64,000 bases of DNA, from the NCBI GenBank assembly GCA_965263045.1, contig CBDHGK010000026.1, positions 1 through 64,000 of the forward strand, written 5' to 3'. A model generated the notes under the pieces. The model was not told the DNA's origin. It searched no databases and saw only the letters and a list, made by a program, of their open reading frames with translations. Position 1 is the first letter of the stretch, and each line of letters begins with the position of its first letter. This document shows positions 28,010-37,969 of the stretch, piece after piece. Both the position numbers and the translations under genes were made by a program. The stretch is from G963664115 sp965263045 (GTDB lineage: Bacteria > Acidobacteriota > Terriglobia > 20CM-2-55-15).

Positions 28010-28995
28010 CTTTTGGCACCATCCAACGGAAAGTGACACGCGGTGAGATCGTCATCCATTCGCGGATCTTCCTCCACGCAGCGCACCTGGTCGTTCTCGC
28101 CCAGCGTCTGCCGGTGCCAGCATCGGTCCGCAAACCGGCATCCCCGTGGGGGATCGAGGAGCGACGGCACAACGCCTTCTATTGTAGGCAGGTCCGATTT
28201 CCTGGGCAGGCCCTTCCTGGGAATGCTCTGAAGCAGGCCCTTCGTATAGGGATGCCGGCTCCGTTCGAAGACGTCCAGAACGTTACCCCGTTCGACAACC
28301 CGTCCGGCGTACATCACGGCGACATCGTCACACATTTCGGCCACGACGCCCATATTGTGCGTGATGAAGAGAACAGCCGCCCCCACCCGACTCTGTAGTT
28401 CCCTGATGAGACGAAGGATCTGGGCCTGTATCGTCACGTCCAGCGCTGTCGTCGGCTCATCGGCGATCAAGAGCTTCGGCTCGCAGAGCAGCGCCATCGC
28501 GATCATCACGCGCTGCTTCATGCCGCCGGAAAGTTCGTGGGGATACGAGCTGAGGCGTGCCTCCGGGTCGGCAATGCCAACGGTTCGAAGCATCTCGGCC
28601 GAACGCGCGCGCGCCGGTTCCCCATCCAATCCGAAACGCAGATCGAGAACCTCGTTCATCTGCCGCTCAACCGTAAAAACAGGGTTCAACGACGTCATGG
28701 TGTCCTGGAAGATCATCGAGATCTCCTTCCCACGAACCGTGGAAAGCGCCTCGCGATCCAGCCGGAGGATGTCCGAGCCCGCGAAACGGATCGTGCCACC
28801 CAGTATGCGTCCCGGCGGGCTCGGAACAAGGCGGAGTATCGCAGACGCCGTGACGGTTTTCCCGCAACCGGACTCTCCGACCAAGCCGAGCGTACGTCCC
28901 GAGTCCAACTCGAACGACACGCCGTCCACAGCGCGGAGTAGTCCGTCCTCGGTATCGAAGCCGACTTTGAGATTTTCGATTTCCAGTAGCGCCAA
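28006..28995 (-). CDS. oppD: Oligopeptide ABC importer ATPase (OppD/DppD type)
   Basis: 329 aa. Walker A GESGCGKTV, Q-loop FQDTMTSLNPVF, signature SGGMKQRVMIAMAL, Walker B LLIADEPTTALD and H-loop FITHN, then the family C-terminal Cys region (GCRFADRCW). It follows the binding-protein gene by 59 bp and overlaps oppF. It forms a heterodimeric ATPase pair with OppF. Confidence 0.9.
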   Translation of the reverse strand: MALLEIENLKVGFDTEDGLLRAVDGVSFELDSGRTLGLVGESGCGKTVTASAILRLVPSPPGRILGGTIRFAGSDILRLDREALSTVRGKEISMIFQDTMTSLNPVFTVERQMNEVLDLRFGLDGEPARARSAEMLRTVGIADPEARLSSYPHELSGGMKQRVMIAMALLCEPKLLIADEPTTALDVTIQAQILRLIRELQSRVGAAVLFITHNMGVVAEMCDDVAVMYAGRVVERGNVLDVFERSRHPYTKGLLQSIPRKGLPRKSDLPTIEGVVPSLLDPPRGCRFADRCWHRQTLGENDQVRCVEEDPRMDDDLTACHFPLDGAKR

Positions 28996-29054
28996 GAGAG
29001 TCCCGAATCGAACCGGTATCGGTTTCGCCTTACGTTGAGTGTTGTCGGATCGGA

Positions 29055-30983
29055 TTAGTCAAAGCGCTCGCGAATTCCGTAATAGTCCTTGTCAATTTCT
29101 TCGTCCACCGTCAGCGCGCGGCCCGATCGCATGGCTTCCTCCAGCGCCGCTCGCCGGTCGGGATCGATCCAATAGACCATGTAATCGGTAAGCTGTTGGG
29201 TCCGTCTTGGAAGGTAAAACTCCGGAAACTGGATGTAATCCCAGTAGACGAGGCGAATGTAAGGCGCCGTCCAGAACGGAATGTAGAATGCCTCCTCCTG
29301 AACGATCTCGTCGATACGGTGCATTGCCTCAAGCCGATTCTCGAAATCCAGGTCTTCCTGATAGATCCGTATGAGATCGTCGACTTCCTCACTGGCGAAT
29401 CCCCATATATTGTTGTTGTTCGTCGTAGGCTTGAAGTCGCTGTGGAGGTACTGCCGCGGTGACGGATAGAAGTTCGTCGTCCGTCCGGTCATCGTCATTT
29501 CGTACTTCCGTTCCAGCCCGCGCGCGAACGCCGTGCCCGGTTCGAGCAACTGCAGCCTCATGTCGACGCCGGCCCGACGGTACTCCTGCTGCAGCACGGT
29601 CAGGTGTCGCTCCAACCCTTTGCTTCCGTAGACCACGGTAAAACCCGCTTTCTCGCCGCGATCGTTGACGAGGATGTCGTCGGTATCGGAACGCGTGAAA
29701 ACCAGTCCCCGGAAAGCATTTCGAATGTTCTCCAGAAGGCTATCGCCACGAATGCTTTCAGGACGGCGGTAGCCGGCCCTTTCCAGGTGCTCCCGTGCCT
29801 TGACGGGATCAAACCCGTAAGGCTCCAGATCCGGATTCGCGTACTCAGAGCCCTCGAAGAAGGACACTTGGCGGAAGTATTCGTTGTACATAAGGTTCCG
29901 GTTGAGGCGGTCAAAGTTGAATAGGTACTGCATGGCTTTCCGGAAGTCCTTATTCTGAAAAATGGGGGCTTCCAGGTTCATGTGCAGGCCGTATACACCC
30001 GAGGGCCAGTCCACGAAGACCCGAGATCTGTGCAACCACCCATTGCGCACGGCCTCAAACGTGTAGTCTTCGTTCCAGGTTCGGGCGGTGTTTTCGACGA
30101 TCAGGTCCAATTCCCCGAGACGCAGATAATCCAGAGCTCTTTCAATCGGGATCACCTGCAAGCGAATTCGATCGAAGTTGTACATACCCCGAAAATAGTG
30201 TTTTTCGTCGCCCCACCAGTCTTCGACTCGCGCAAAAGTGACCGATTCGCCCCGCTGTACCTCGGACACCACGTAGGGTCCGACCGCAATCTGGTGCTCG
30301 TTCGTTGTCCGGCCAACCCAGTCTTCGTCGAGGACCACGGCATGGGAGGGCGTGGGCCACAGAGCGTAGTCCGAGAGCGGCCGCCAGCTCGGCCGGGTCC
30401 CAACTATTCGGAGCGTATAGTCATCGACGTTGTCCACTGACTGGAAGAACTGCTCTGCGTAATTGTTGTAGAAAGGATCGACGATGTGCTCGGACATCAT
30501 CATTTCCCACGTAAAAACGTAGTCGTCGGCCGTAATCGGCTCTCCGTCGCTGAAACGCGCATCCGGATCCAATCGGAAATAGATGGTCTGTTGGTCCTCC
30601 TGAATCGACCAGTGGGTCGCCATCAGAGGAATATAGTTATCTGTAACCGGATGCCGGCCTACAAGAGGGAAGTCCATCGTGAACGCTCTGTTCCACCCGG
30701 CAAAAGCGTCGTTGGAGTTCGGCCCCATCAACCGGAAAGTCAGCGGATAGCTGTCAATAAAGAAGTTAAACGTACCACCGCGGATGGCTTCGGCGGATCC
30801 GATCGGAGGATCGTCAATGTTCGTCTCCCAGACGATCTCTTCGGGAAAAACGACGCGCTCGCTCCCGGCGCTTTCAGATTGTCCAGCCGGGGCGTTGGCA
30901 CCCACCACGATCGGAACCAGAACGACTCCGGCGGTCAGGATAGCTGCGAGAGATACCGTAACAACGACGGCGTTCTTCGTCAT
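29055..30983 (-). CDS. yejA: Peptide-binding protein, SBP family 5 (YejA-like)
   Basis: 642 aa periplasmic receptor. An N-terminal signal segment (about 5-30, VVVTVSLAAILTAGVVLVPI) is followed by the family-5 solute-binding fold: TFNFFIDSYPLTFRLMGPNS, FRLDPDARFSDGEPITADDY, and the C-terminal YIPFWTAPY. The length and text match YejA-type receptors for larger peptides. It sits between the permease genes and the ATPases. Confidence 0.88.
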   Translation of the reverse strand: MTKNAVVVTVSLAAILTAGVVLVPIVVGANAPAGQSESAGSERVVFPEEIVWETNIDDPPIGSAEAIRGGTFNFFIDSYPLTFRLMGPNSNDAFAGWNRAFTMDFPLVGRHPVTDNYIPLMATHWSIQEDQQTIYFRLDPDARFSDGEPITADDYVFTWEMMMSEHIVDPFYNNYAEQFFQSVDNVDDYTLRIVGTRPSWRPLSDYALWPTPSHAVVLDEDWVGRTTNEHQIAVGPYVVSEVQRGESVTFARVEDWWGDEKHYFRGMYNFDRIRLQVIPIERALDYLRLGELDLIVENTARTWNEDYTFEAVRNGWLHRSRVFVDWPSGVYGLHMNLEAPIFQNKDFRKAMQYLFNFDRLNRNLMYNEYFRQVSFFEGSEYANPDLEPYGFDPVKAREHLERAGYRRPESIRGDSLLENIRNAFRGLVFTRSDTDDILVNDRGEKAGFTVVYGSKGLERHLTVLQQEYRRAGVDMRLQLLEPGTAFARGLERKYEMTMTGRTTNFYPSPRQYLHSDFKPTTNNNNIWGFASEEVDDLIRIYQEDLDFENRLEAMHRIDEIVQEEAFYIPFWTAPYIRLVYWDYIQFPEFYLPRRTQQLTDYMVYWIDPDRRAALEEAMRSGRALTVDEEIDKDYYGIRERFD

Positions 30984-31001
30984 GATTCACCTCCGGACAC
31001 C

Positions 31002-32363
31002 CTATTCATAGCGGGCGTATTGCTTAGGATCGAATGCTTCGCGTACTGACTCGCCGACAAAAACGACGAGTACGAGCGTCACCGTCAGCGCGCCGAACGG
31101 AGCCAGTATGAGCCACAGCCTGTCCCGATTCTCCAATTGGAGCGCCTGATCGATCAATTCCCCCCAGCTCGGGGTCGGCGCGGGCAGCCCGTACCCAAGA
31201 TAATCCAGGCCCGTCAGCGCGAAAATAGCCGCCACGACGGCAAACGGAGTGAACGTTACCAGCGGCGTCAGACAGTTGGGCAACAGGTGGCGAAAGACAA
31301 TGCGCAGGTGCGACGCGCCGTAGGATCGGGCGGCCAGGCAATACTCGCGTGTCTTTTCCCGGTACATCTCCGTCCGCATGAAAAAAGTAATGCTGATCCA
31401 CTGAAAGAGCGCCAGAATGCCCAGCAGCATCCAGAAAGACGGTTGAAACAGAGCAGCCATGATGATGACGACGTATAGAAACGGAATCGAAATCAGTACT
31501 TCCAGAACCCTCTGGCTGAGAAGGTCGAATCGCCCTCCGATATAGCCTTGAAGACTACCGATCACGGTGCCGATCAATTGAGAGAAGAATACGAGAAAGA
31601 GCGCGAAAAAGATCGAGATCCGAAATCCGTAGAGGAGACGCGACGCGACATCGCGCCCCTGGGAATCGGTTCCAAGATAATGCCGCCTTCCGAAATCCGG
31701 AGGCGTCGGGGGAACCTGTCCCAGCCTCGCTAACGACGGCATGACTCCGCTTCGAGCCAAGCCGAGGAGGTCTCCGGTGCCGGACTGATCGGGATCCGCC
31801 AGCATCTCGTGGATCTCGCCGGAATCGAGCAAATCGGCCAGCTCTTCCAGACCATCCCGCCGCGCTATGCGCGCAGCAGCCCCTGGGTTGCCCGCGGCCA
31901 GTTCCAACTCGACGTCGTTCAGGATCTCGTTGTACCAGAAGTCGCTCGTATACGGATCCCACGGGATAGGGGGCATGACAACGAAGTTGTCGCGGTTTGG
32001 ATATCGTGCCTCCAGCGCTGCGGGCTCTCTCCCGGCCTCCGAGGCTTCCCGGTCGAAAAGAAAGCGCTCCACGCGCCATTCCCCCTGAAGACGGAGGTAC
32101 TCGGTTTCCAGGTCGCCCGTCGCCCAGGCGGGGGGCGGCTGCTGGCCGAAAACCTCCATTTCGTAGTACTCGAATGTGGGCAGATACAGCGTTCCGTTGT
32201 ACCAGACTATGAGGGCGCGGCTCTCGGCAAGGTAAGCCGCGAAGATCGAAAGCACACTCAAAACGGCGAGTATGATCAGGGAGTAGTAGCCTCGCTTGAT
32301 GCGACGGAAGCGGTGGAATCGCTTGCGGGTGATCGGGTCCAGGCGAGGCCACTTCATAGACAA
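31002..32363 (-). CDS. yejE: Peptide ABC importer permease (YejE/OppC type)
   Basis: 453 aa. TM1 (about 26-46) is followed by a periplasmic insertion of roughly 180 aa typical of YejE. Five more TM segments and the EAA loop (EYCLAARSYGASHLRIVFRHLLPN) follow. It begins immediately after the yejB stop (32363/32364). Confidence 0.88.
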   Translation of the reverse strand: MSMKWPRLDPITRKRFHRFRRIKRGYYSLIILAVLSVLSIFAAYLAESRALIVWYNGTLYLPTFEYYEMEVFGQQPPPAWATGDLETEYLRLQGEWRVERFLFDREASEAGREPAALEARYPNRDNFVVMPPIPWDPYTSDFWYNEILNDVELELAAGNPGAAARIARRDGLEELADLLDSGEIHEMLADPDQSGTGDLLGLARSGVMPSLARLGQVPPTPPDFGRRHYLGTDSQGRDVASRLLYGFRISIFFALFLVFFSQLIGTVIGSLQGYIGGRFDLLSQRVLEVLISIPFLYVVIIMAALFQPSFWMLLGILALFQWISITFFMRTEMYREKTREYCLAARSYGASHLRIVFRHLLPNCLTPLVTFTPFAVVAAIFALTGLDYLGYGLPAPTPSWGELIDQALQLENRDRLWLILAPFGALTVTLVLVVFVGESVREAFDPKQYARYE

Positions 32364-33413
32364 TTACTCAAACCTCACGCGGGGATCAACAAAGGCAACC
32401 GCAAGGTCCGAGACCAGGTTGCCAACCATCAGCAACACGCTGGAGATCACAAGGAAACCGAGCACGATCGGAAAGTCTCTCGCTTGAATGGCCTCGAATG
32501 CCAGAAGTGCGACGCCCGGAATACTGAAGACTCTTTCGATCAGAAAGCTCCCCGCGAGGAATATGCTCAATAGGCCGCCCACGGTTGTCGCCATTGGGAT
32601 CAACGAATTCCTGAGCGCATGGACAAAGATCGCACGCCTCCAGCTCAGTCCTTTTGCTAGAGCCGTCTTTACGTAGTCGGCGCTCATGTTTTCGATCAGA
32701 CTGTTCTTCATGAGCATCGTCGTGATCGCGAACGAGCCGGCGAGGTACGCGATTAAAGGAAGGACGGAGTGCCAGACCAAGTCGGCAAACTGTTCCACGA
32801 ACGGCAGCTCGGCGGCGCCGGCCGATTGAAACCCTCCCAGCGGAAAGATCTGATACCTCACGGCCAGAAGGTTGCTCAGCACGGCGCCCAGCGCAAACCC
32901 GGGAATGGCATAACCGACAAAGACCAAGACTGAAGTCATGTTGTCGATTCGCGTCCGGTGACGGATGGCCTTGATTATGCCGAGTGGAATGCAAATGCCG
33001 TACGTAAAGAACGCCGTCACAAGGCCGTAGTAGATGGACACCGGAAGTCGTTCCGCGATCACCGTGATGACCGGCTCGCTGTACCGGAACGACTGTCCCA
33101 GGTCGAGGCGGAGGGCATCCCAGAGCCAGGTGGCGTAAGCGACGGGCAGCGGCCGGTCAAAACCGTAATACTCCTCGAGCCGGGCCAGTTGTTCTTCGGG
33201 GATGTCGAGCTGAATCCGGGCGTTACCTCCACCGGGTGCGATCTCTCCCGCGCCCCCGCCCCCGGCCAGAGCCAGCCGCAACTGGTCGATCTGGCCTCCA
33301 GGCACGAACTGGATAAGAAAGAATGTGGCGAACGTGATGCCCAAGAACGTCGGAACCATGAGCAGGAGCCGGCGGATGACATAGTCCCGGAGCGCTTCAC
33401 CGCGCGATCTCAT
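32364..33413 (-). CDS. yejB: Peptide ABC importer permease (YejB/OppB type)
   Basis: 349 aa, six predicted TM segments with the OppB N-terminus (YVIRRLLLMVPTFLGITFAT) and EAA loop (YVKTALAKGLSWRRAIFVHA). It is the first gene of the leftward operon yejB-yejE-yejA-oppD-oppF. Its ATG overlaps the stop of a truncated beta-propeller ORF by four bases. Confidence 0.88.
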   Translation of the reverse strand: MRSRGEALRDYVIRRLLLMVPTFLGITFATFFLIQFVPGGQIDQLRLALAGGGGAGEIAPGGGNARIQLDIPEEQLARLEEYYGFDRPLPVAYATWLWDALRLDLGQSFRYSEPVITVIAERLPVSIYYGLVTAFFTYGICIPLGIIKAIRHRTRIDNMTSVLVFVGYAIPGFALGAVLSNLLAVRYQIFPLGGFQSAGAAELPFVEQFADLVWHSVLPLIAYLAGSFAITTMLMKNSLIENMSADYVKTALAKGLSWRRAIFVHALRNSLIPMATTVGGLLSIFLAGSFLIERVFSIPGVALLAFEAIQARDFPIVLGFLVISSVLLMVGNLVSDLAVAFVDPRVRFE

Positions 33414-33754
33414 GTGTCGTCGTTACTCCTTAACTTGAAAACCTGGTGCCCGCGTCCGCCTTCTACCCGGCCATCGGTCACCCAGACATTCCGATCGGGA
33501 TCCACGTGAGTCCCGTGAGGCCAGACAAACATTCCTTCTCCGAAGCTCCTGGCCAAGTGGCCCGAGTAATCGAACAGAAGAATCGGCGAGATGCCCTCGC
33601 GGCCAACGCAGCTGTTCTGCCCGCAGCGCTCGGCAACCCACACGCCGTCCTCCGAGGTGTCCATCGAACTCATCGCTCCCCACGTCCTCCCTTCCGGAGC
33701 CCGTGCCCAGTCTGGAATAAAGCTATCCTGGCACGGACAGGGTAGCCGATCCAC
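33410..33754 (-). pseudogene. Beta-propeller (peptidylglycine-lyase-like) fragment
   Basis: 114 codons with the propeller text DGVWVAERCGQNSC, SFGEGMFVWPHGTHVDPDRN and VWVTDGR...GHQVFKL, then an abrupt RSNDDT stop. Full-length relatives of the six-bladed peptidyl-alpha-hydroxyglycine lyase type continue for more than 150 aa. Both ends are missing: IS6 copy 3 lies upstream and a junction to yejB downstream. Its TGA overlapping the yejB ATG is probably accidental. Confidence 0.6.
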
Positions 33755-33798
33755 GGCCGCAATGCACCGGGTTTTGGACTACTACCACCCTCGATACG

Positions 33799-34626
33799 GG
33801 GTTCTGGTGCAGACAGGATTGTCGGAGCGATAAGACCAGGAGTGCGCTACGGAGATGCGGCCTATGCTGCCATGACGTGACGCCAGATCACCGCGGGATT
33901 CGACCGCCATGGGATCGGAATTGTGAACTGGCCTTTGTGAATCTTCTGCGCCAGCTCGATGCCGGTAATGACACGTCGCGCATTGTAGAACGTCTTGAAC
34001 CCCAACATCGGGCGCAATCGCCCCTCCACCCGGCGGTGGTCTTGCTCCACACCATTGTTCTGGTATTGACAGCAACGAAACTTCACCGGTTTCGGGCCCC
34101 GGAAGTTGCACTCCCCGTTCATTCCCATGCGTCGCAGCGCGCTATGGCTCGGCCGGTGGCCATCCAGAGTGATGCTGTGTGGCCCCGATGATGCTTCAGC
34201 GCCTTGCGAAAGAATGCCTTCGCCGGCGCAATACCGCGTGTTTGACTCAGATAGAACTCCACGATGTTGCCTTGTCCATCCACGGCGCGGTACAGATACA
34301 TCCACCGGCCCCGCACGTTGATGAACGTTTCATCAACCCGCCAGTTCCCACCCACCGGTCGCTCGAACCGGCGCCAGCGCTTTTCGCGCGTGGCCGCATA
34401 GTGAACCACCCAACGCAAGATCGTAGTGTGCGCAATCGGTAAACCCCGCTCAGCTAAAATCGCGACCCGATTCCGGTAACTCAGTTTGAAGCGAAAATAC
34501 CAGCGAAGGCAGAGGAGTAATGATGTCGTCTTCGAATCAACGTCCGGCAAATAGAGGATTCCGTTTCGTTTTGCGATGCACCATAATCCATTATCGCCAA
34601 TCCCCTTGGATGTCTGCACCAGAACC
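33799..34626. mobile_element. IS6-family insertion sequence, copy 3
   Basis: 828 bp between GGTTCTGGTGCA and TGCACCAGAACC. Flanks TCGATACG and GGTACAGA show no duplication. It lies between the propeller relic and a repA relic, and so marks a junction between unrelated segments. Confidence 0.87.
33862..34580 (-). pseudogene. IS6-family transposase (copy 3), frameshifted
   Basis: Same protein as the copies at 19137 and 38892, but broken twice. One shift near 34535 is in the FAGRWFEDDI region and another near 34185 precedes ITLDGHRPSHS. D1 (VDETFINVRG) and E (NNGVEQDHRRVEGRLRP) are still readable in different frames. It could only be mobilised in trans. Confidence 0.85.
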
Positions 34627-34628
34627 GG

Positions 34629-34890
34629 TACAGATCCAGGCCAGGATCAGCCGAGGGAAATTGCCGAAGGGAAGTTTGTTGTCTCCACCGGCAATCATGA
34701 TGAGCTTCTAGGGGCCGTTGACGCGCTTGTACCGATGCCGGTCACCGGGGTTGGTGCGGGGGAGAGAGCACAGCACCTGCAGCCGCGCCATGAAACCCAG
34801 GCAGGCGTCCGCTTCTCTGGCCGAGACAAGCGGGTTCACCTGATCGACGAGGGTGAAGTGATGCCTGGCTTGTGGCGTCAACGCATCCTT
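34629..34890 (-). pseudogene. repA: Second repA copy, 5' fragment
   Basis: About 260 bases align with 2400-2660 of repA on the same strand (for example GGGAAATTGCCGAAGGGAAG and GGTTCACCTGATCGA). They correspond to the segment around FTRFDQVNQLVG through PFGNLPRLLLAW, with several base losses. The remainder of repA is absent. It ends at IS6 copy 3. Confidence 0.7.
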
Positions 34891-35058
34891 GCGGCATGGC
34901 TTTTCTTCCTACTCGGTCTTCATCCCAGATCAGGTCGGAATCAAAACGGACGAACACTGCGGAACCGGAGAACTCATTGGTTCGGTGTATAAACGTGCGG
35001 ATCCGACCGGCCAAAAATGGAAATCCCGGGTACGACGACCAACACAAGAGGAGTTGCA

Positions 35059-36234
35059 ATGAAACCATTAGGGAGACTCGCCACGCTCCTGGTGACAATG
35101 GCGTGCGCACTGCCCGCTATCGCTCAGTCCGACGAAACCGCAAAACGCTTCCATGTCTTTCCGCAGCTCGCCGATGGGGGTGGGTGGCAATCTGTCCTGC
35201 TCGTCACGAACGTTGCGCAGTCATCGAGCTTCTGCACGTTCGAATTACACGGCCTGAGTTTGGACAGGTTCCCTGAGGTCAGCGGCATCACGATGTCCGG
35301 TTCAACGGCAACATTCGAGATACCGGGACCCCGCGGTTATCGGGTATGGCGCACCAAGAACGAATCGGCATTGGCATCTGGATACGCGACTCTTGATTGC
35401 ACGGCCCCTACGGTTGCTCAAGTGCTGTATGCGTCGAGAGACGGATCGGGTGTGACGGGAATGGCCACGGTATTCAGCTCACAGGCTGGAACGGTCTTCC
35501 AGTTTCCGGTTCTGACGGCAGATGCCTCGCTCGGAATCGCGATCGCAAACGATACGAACACGGAGGCCTCCTGTCGTTTTGTGCTGGAAAGTCCCGAACG
35601 AGAGGAGCTCGGGCAAGCGATGCTGCAGGTCTCTTCAAAATCCAACGTCCCGCGATTTCTTTCCGACGTCATCCAAGTGCCGAACGGGTTCACCGAAGGA
35701 TCCGCGACCGTGTCCTGCGATCAGCAAGTCTCTGTTGTCGGACTGCAGTTTGCCGGGGCCATCTTCTTGACTCTGCCACCCACCGTTTTCTCCACGACCC
35801 CGGCAGATGTCGAGACCTCGACTCCAGATCCGCCGCCTCCGCCGCCGCGTGGCACACTCACGCCCGGACAGTTCGCCAACTTCCGCCTGGGGCCGGCTGA
35901 AAGCGCGACGCTCTACCTTGGGAATTCGTTCCGGTTGGAGGTTCCCGAAAACGCCTCCCGCGTAATCTTCACGCTGGAATCCGTCGATCCCGATGTCGAT
36001 GTAAATTTGTATGTCCGCTTTGGACAGAACAACGCCTTTCAGAATGGAATTGTCACGGACCACCGCTCCTCAGGCCCCACAGGCAATGAACAGGTCGTCA
36101 TTACCCCGAGCTCCGACCCGGCGCTTCGAGCCGGAACGTACTTCGTCTCGTTAGGCCTCTTTGATGTGGGCGTCGTCGCTGAGGGCACGCTCCTGGCGAC
36201 AGTGGAACTCGGCGGAGCGACGGATCCGCTGTAG
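35059..36234 (+). CDS. Secreted protein with GGGW surface module and PPC-like domain
   Basis: 391 aa from ATG 35059 (AGAGGAG 7 bases upstream; the frame is open from 35017). A signal peptide (1-23, ending ALPAIAQ) is followed by a module of about 210 aa opening with FHVFPQLADGGGWQSVLLVTN, as in the cyclophilin fusion at 16314. A Pro-rich linker (PDPPPPPP) leads to a C-terminal beta-sandwich of PPC type (FTLESVDPDVDVNLYVRFG ... GTYFVSLG). Likely extracellular and adhesive; the function is unknown. Confidence 0.7.
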   Translation: MKPLGRLATLLVTMACALPAIAQSDETAKRFHVFPQLADGGGWQSVLLVTNVAQSSSFCTFELHGLSLDRFPEVSGITMSGSTATFEIPGPRGYRVWRTKNESALASGYATLDCTAPTVAQVLYASRDGSGVTGMATVFSSQAGTVFQFPVLTADASLGIAIANDTNTEASCRFVLESPEREELGQAMLQVSSKSNVPRFLSDVIQVPNGFTEGSATVSCDQQVSVVGLQFAGAIFLTLPPTVFSTTPADVETSTPDPPPPPPRGTLTPGQFANFRLGPAESATLYLGNSFRLEVPENASRVIFTLESVDPDVDVNLYVRFGQNNAFQNGIVTDHRSSGPTGNEQVVITPSSDPALRAGTYFVSLGLFDVGVVAEGTLLATVELGGATDPL

Positions 36235-36330
36235 CCAACCGAAGACAAGACGGAAGTTGGGAGATTACCGTCGGAATCCGCCGTCTGTCACCGGGCATCT
36301 AAAAGGGGCTCATGGCCGCGAACCGCGTTT

Positions 36331-36568
36331 TCACTGAGGCGTGGATTGCGGCTTGATGAATCCTTCCGTTGCCACTTCGAGTCTGGCTATGCGCACGACA
36401 AGGCTTGTTTCCAGCTTGCCGATGCGATCAACCAAGCCTAACTCCACCTTACCCACGCGCTCGCCCAGAGCTGTAATGTCCTTACGCAAGCCACGAATGG
36501 TCGGAACGATGGATGATGGCGGCCAAGCCGATGGCCGCGCCAATGATGGCGATCGATTCTTGGCTCAT
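36331..36568 (-). pseudogene. Small membrane/coiled-coil protein with 4-bp duplication
   Basis: From ATG 36568 the frame reads MSQESIAIIGAAIGLAAII, a membrane helix. A duplicated CATC then shifts it. In the new frame VPTIRGLRKDITALGERVG continues with heptads to a stop at 36331. Removing four bases would restore a 77-aa membrane-anchored coiled-coil protein. Confidence 0.45.
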
Positions 36569-36650
36569 CTGGTCAGTATAGACTTCCCGTTCTGATTTCA
36601 GACCGAATTTGGAATGAAGACCGAAGAAGAGGAGAAGCCATGCCGAAGGA

Positions 36651-36699
36651 TGCGTTGACGCAACGTCAGGGTCGGAAACCGGCAGGGTTCTGTTAGGAA
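36651..36699. repeat. 49-bp dispersed repeat, copy C
   Basis: Near-identical to 14745-14793; the last 20 bases also match 16080-16098. It lies in non-coding DNA before a resolvase relic. Confidence 0.45.
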
Positions 36700-36759
36700 G
36701 AAACGCTCGTTATGGCCGAACAGTTTAGTAGCGTGGAATGTGACGCATTCCATGTTTCG

Positions 36760-37011
36760 TATCTGTCAGATAAAATACCAGAAGCCGTATTCCATGGACA
36801 GGTCGTGAAAACCGTCGCCTCCTCAAGCTGGGCGTTTCCAAGACCGCCATCGCCAAGCTCAAAGGCGTGTCCCGTACTACCCTCTACAGCTTCATGAGGA
36901 CCCGCGAGGGCTCAAGCCGAGCCGTTAGCATTTCAGCACGAATCGTGTCGGTACCCTATATTGGAGAAATTGGAGAACTTCTCGACAATCTGACGGTGGG
37001 CGGATTCTGAA
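36760..37011 (+). pseudogene. Serine resolvase C-terminal relic
   Basis: The frame gives GRENRRLLKLGVSKTAIAKL and KGVSRTTLYSFMRTREG, the Hin-type HTH that ends serine recombinases such as Tn3-family resolvases. The catalytic N-terminal domain is absent. The frame then runs into unrelated text up to a TGA at 37009-37011. Confidence 0.6.
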
Positions 37012-37073
37012 GCACATAGTCCGTGAGCCAAGCTCCAATAACGACTCGCGAAGGCAGAACGTCGCGGATCAGA

Positions 37074-37721
37074 TCAATGGATTGTCTGCTTGTTCACTGC
37101 GATGGTCGAGATGGCCTGTCGGCGTGCTTGCGTGCAGGAAAGCACCACCACGTGAAGCTCTTTCTCCGCGATGCGTGAGATCTTCACCACACCTTCAAGG
37201 GTCCTTGCCGTGTCCTCTTCCGACGTCGACGGTGCCGGCTCTCTTGCCACGAGATCGAGAATGCCGTGCAGCATGGCGTTGATATCGGTGAGATGATTCA
37301 GCGCTTCGTTGGCCCGTTCCGGCAGGTCGATGGCCTCTTCGTCCCCGAACAGGCCGTCGATGAAGCCTTCCAATTCCTCAGTGCGCGTTTGGCAGAAGAG
37401 GCGAAGACCCTCCCGGTCCGTCTTGGCGGCCATCCTCGCCAATCGGACTGGTTTGACTCCCGATTGGTGTTTTGTCAATTCGTTCCACAGGTTCATCATG
37501 GTCTCGAACAGTTCATTGACGGCCTCCACATTATCGAACACAGGCATCTCGCCGCCCCACAGTCTCTCAATGGTTTTGATGGGTGATGCGTCGAGCTTGG
37601 GCGTCGCGACATTGCCGAGGAGCCGCATGCGAACAACATGAAACGGAACCTGACAAGCATAGCGGTCCAATAGAGCGCGGACCGCCTTCGAACCGACGTA
37701 TTTGAGCGAAGGCTTCTTCAT
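37074..37721 (-). CDS. Hypothetical protein, 215 aa
   Basis: Soluble, largely helical protein (MKKPSLKYVGSKAVRALLDR at the start). Repeated helical stretches (NELFETMMNLWNELTKHQSG, RANEALNHLTDINAMLHG) suggest a helical bundle. There is no signal peptide or known motif. Good codon-level consistency over the full length supports a real gene. No operon partner is apparent. Confidence 0.55.
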   Translation of the reverse strand: MKKPSLKYVGSKAVRALLDRYACQVPFHVVRMRLLGNVATPKLDASPIKTIERLWGGEMPVFDNVEAVNELFETMMNLWNELTKHQSGVKPVRLARMAAKTDREGLRLFCQTRTEELEGFIDGLFGDEEAIDLPERANEALNHLTDINAMLHGILDLVAREPAPSTSEEDTARTLEGVVKISRIAEKELHVVVLSCTQARRQAISTIAVNKQTIH

Positions 37722-37843
37722 GAGTTCCCGGTGTTTCGGTTTCCTGTATTTACACCGTTGGTCTGTCGAGGTGATATGTTTGACCGTTTCCGCTCCGGAT
37801 CGTTTCTCGCCCAGATATCCCGATCCACCGACTCACCTTTGCA

Positions 37844-37969
37844 GATCGCTTCCGAGGCTTTTGCGGAGGAACCCCATCCCCAATCCTCGCCGAACGTCAT
37901 ACATCCCATGCAGAACGGGCTGACTCGAAGCCCCGAACGGCCCAGTGTTACATAACGATCCAATGGCAT
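37844..37969 (-). pseudogene. Aldo/keto reductase N-terminal relic
   Basis: The frame reads YVTLGRSGLRVSPFCMGCMT and FGEDWGWGSSAKASEAI, the first beta strands of aldo/keto reductases, then diverges. The catalytic Tyr/Lys region is missing. Confidence 0.65.
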
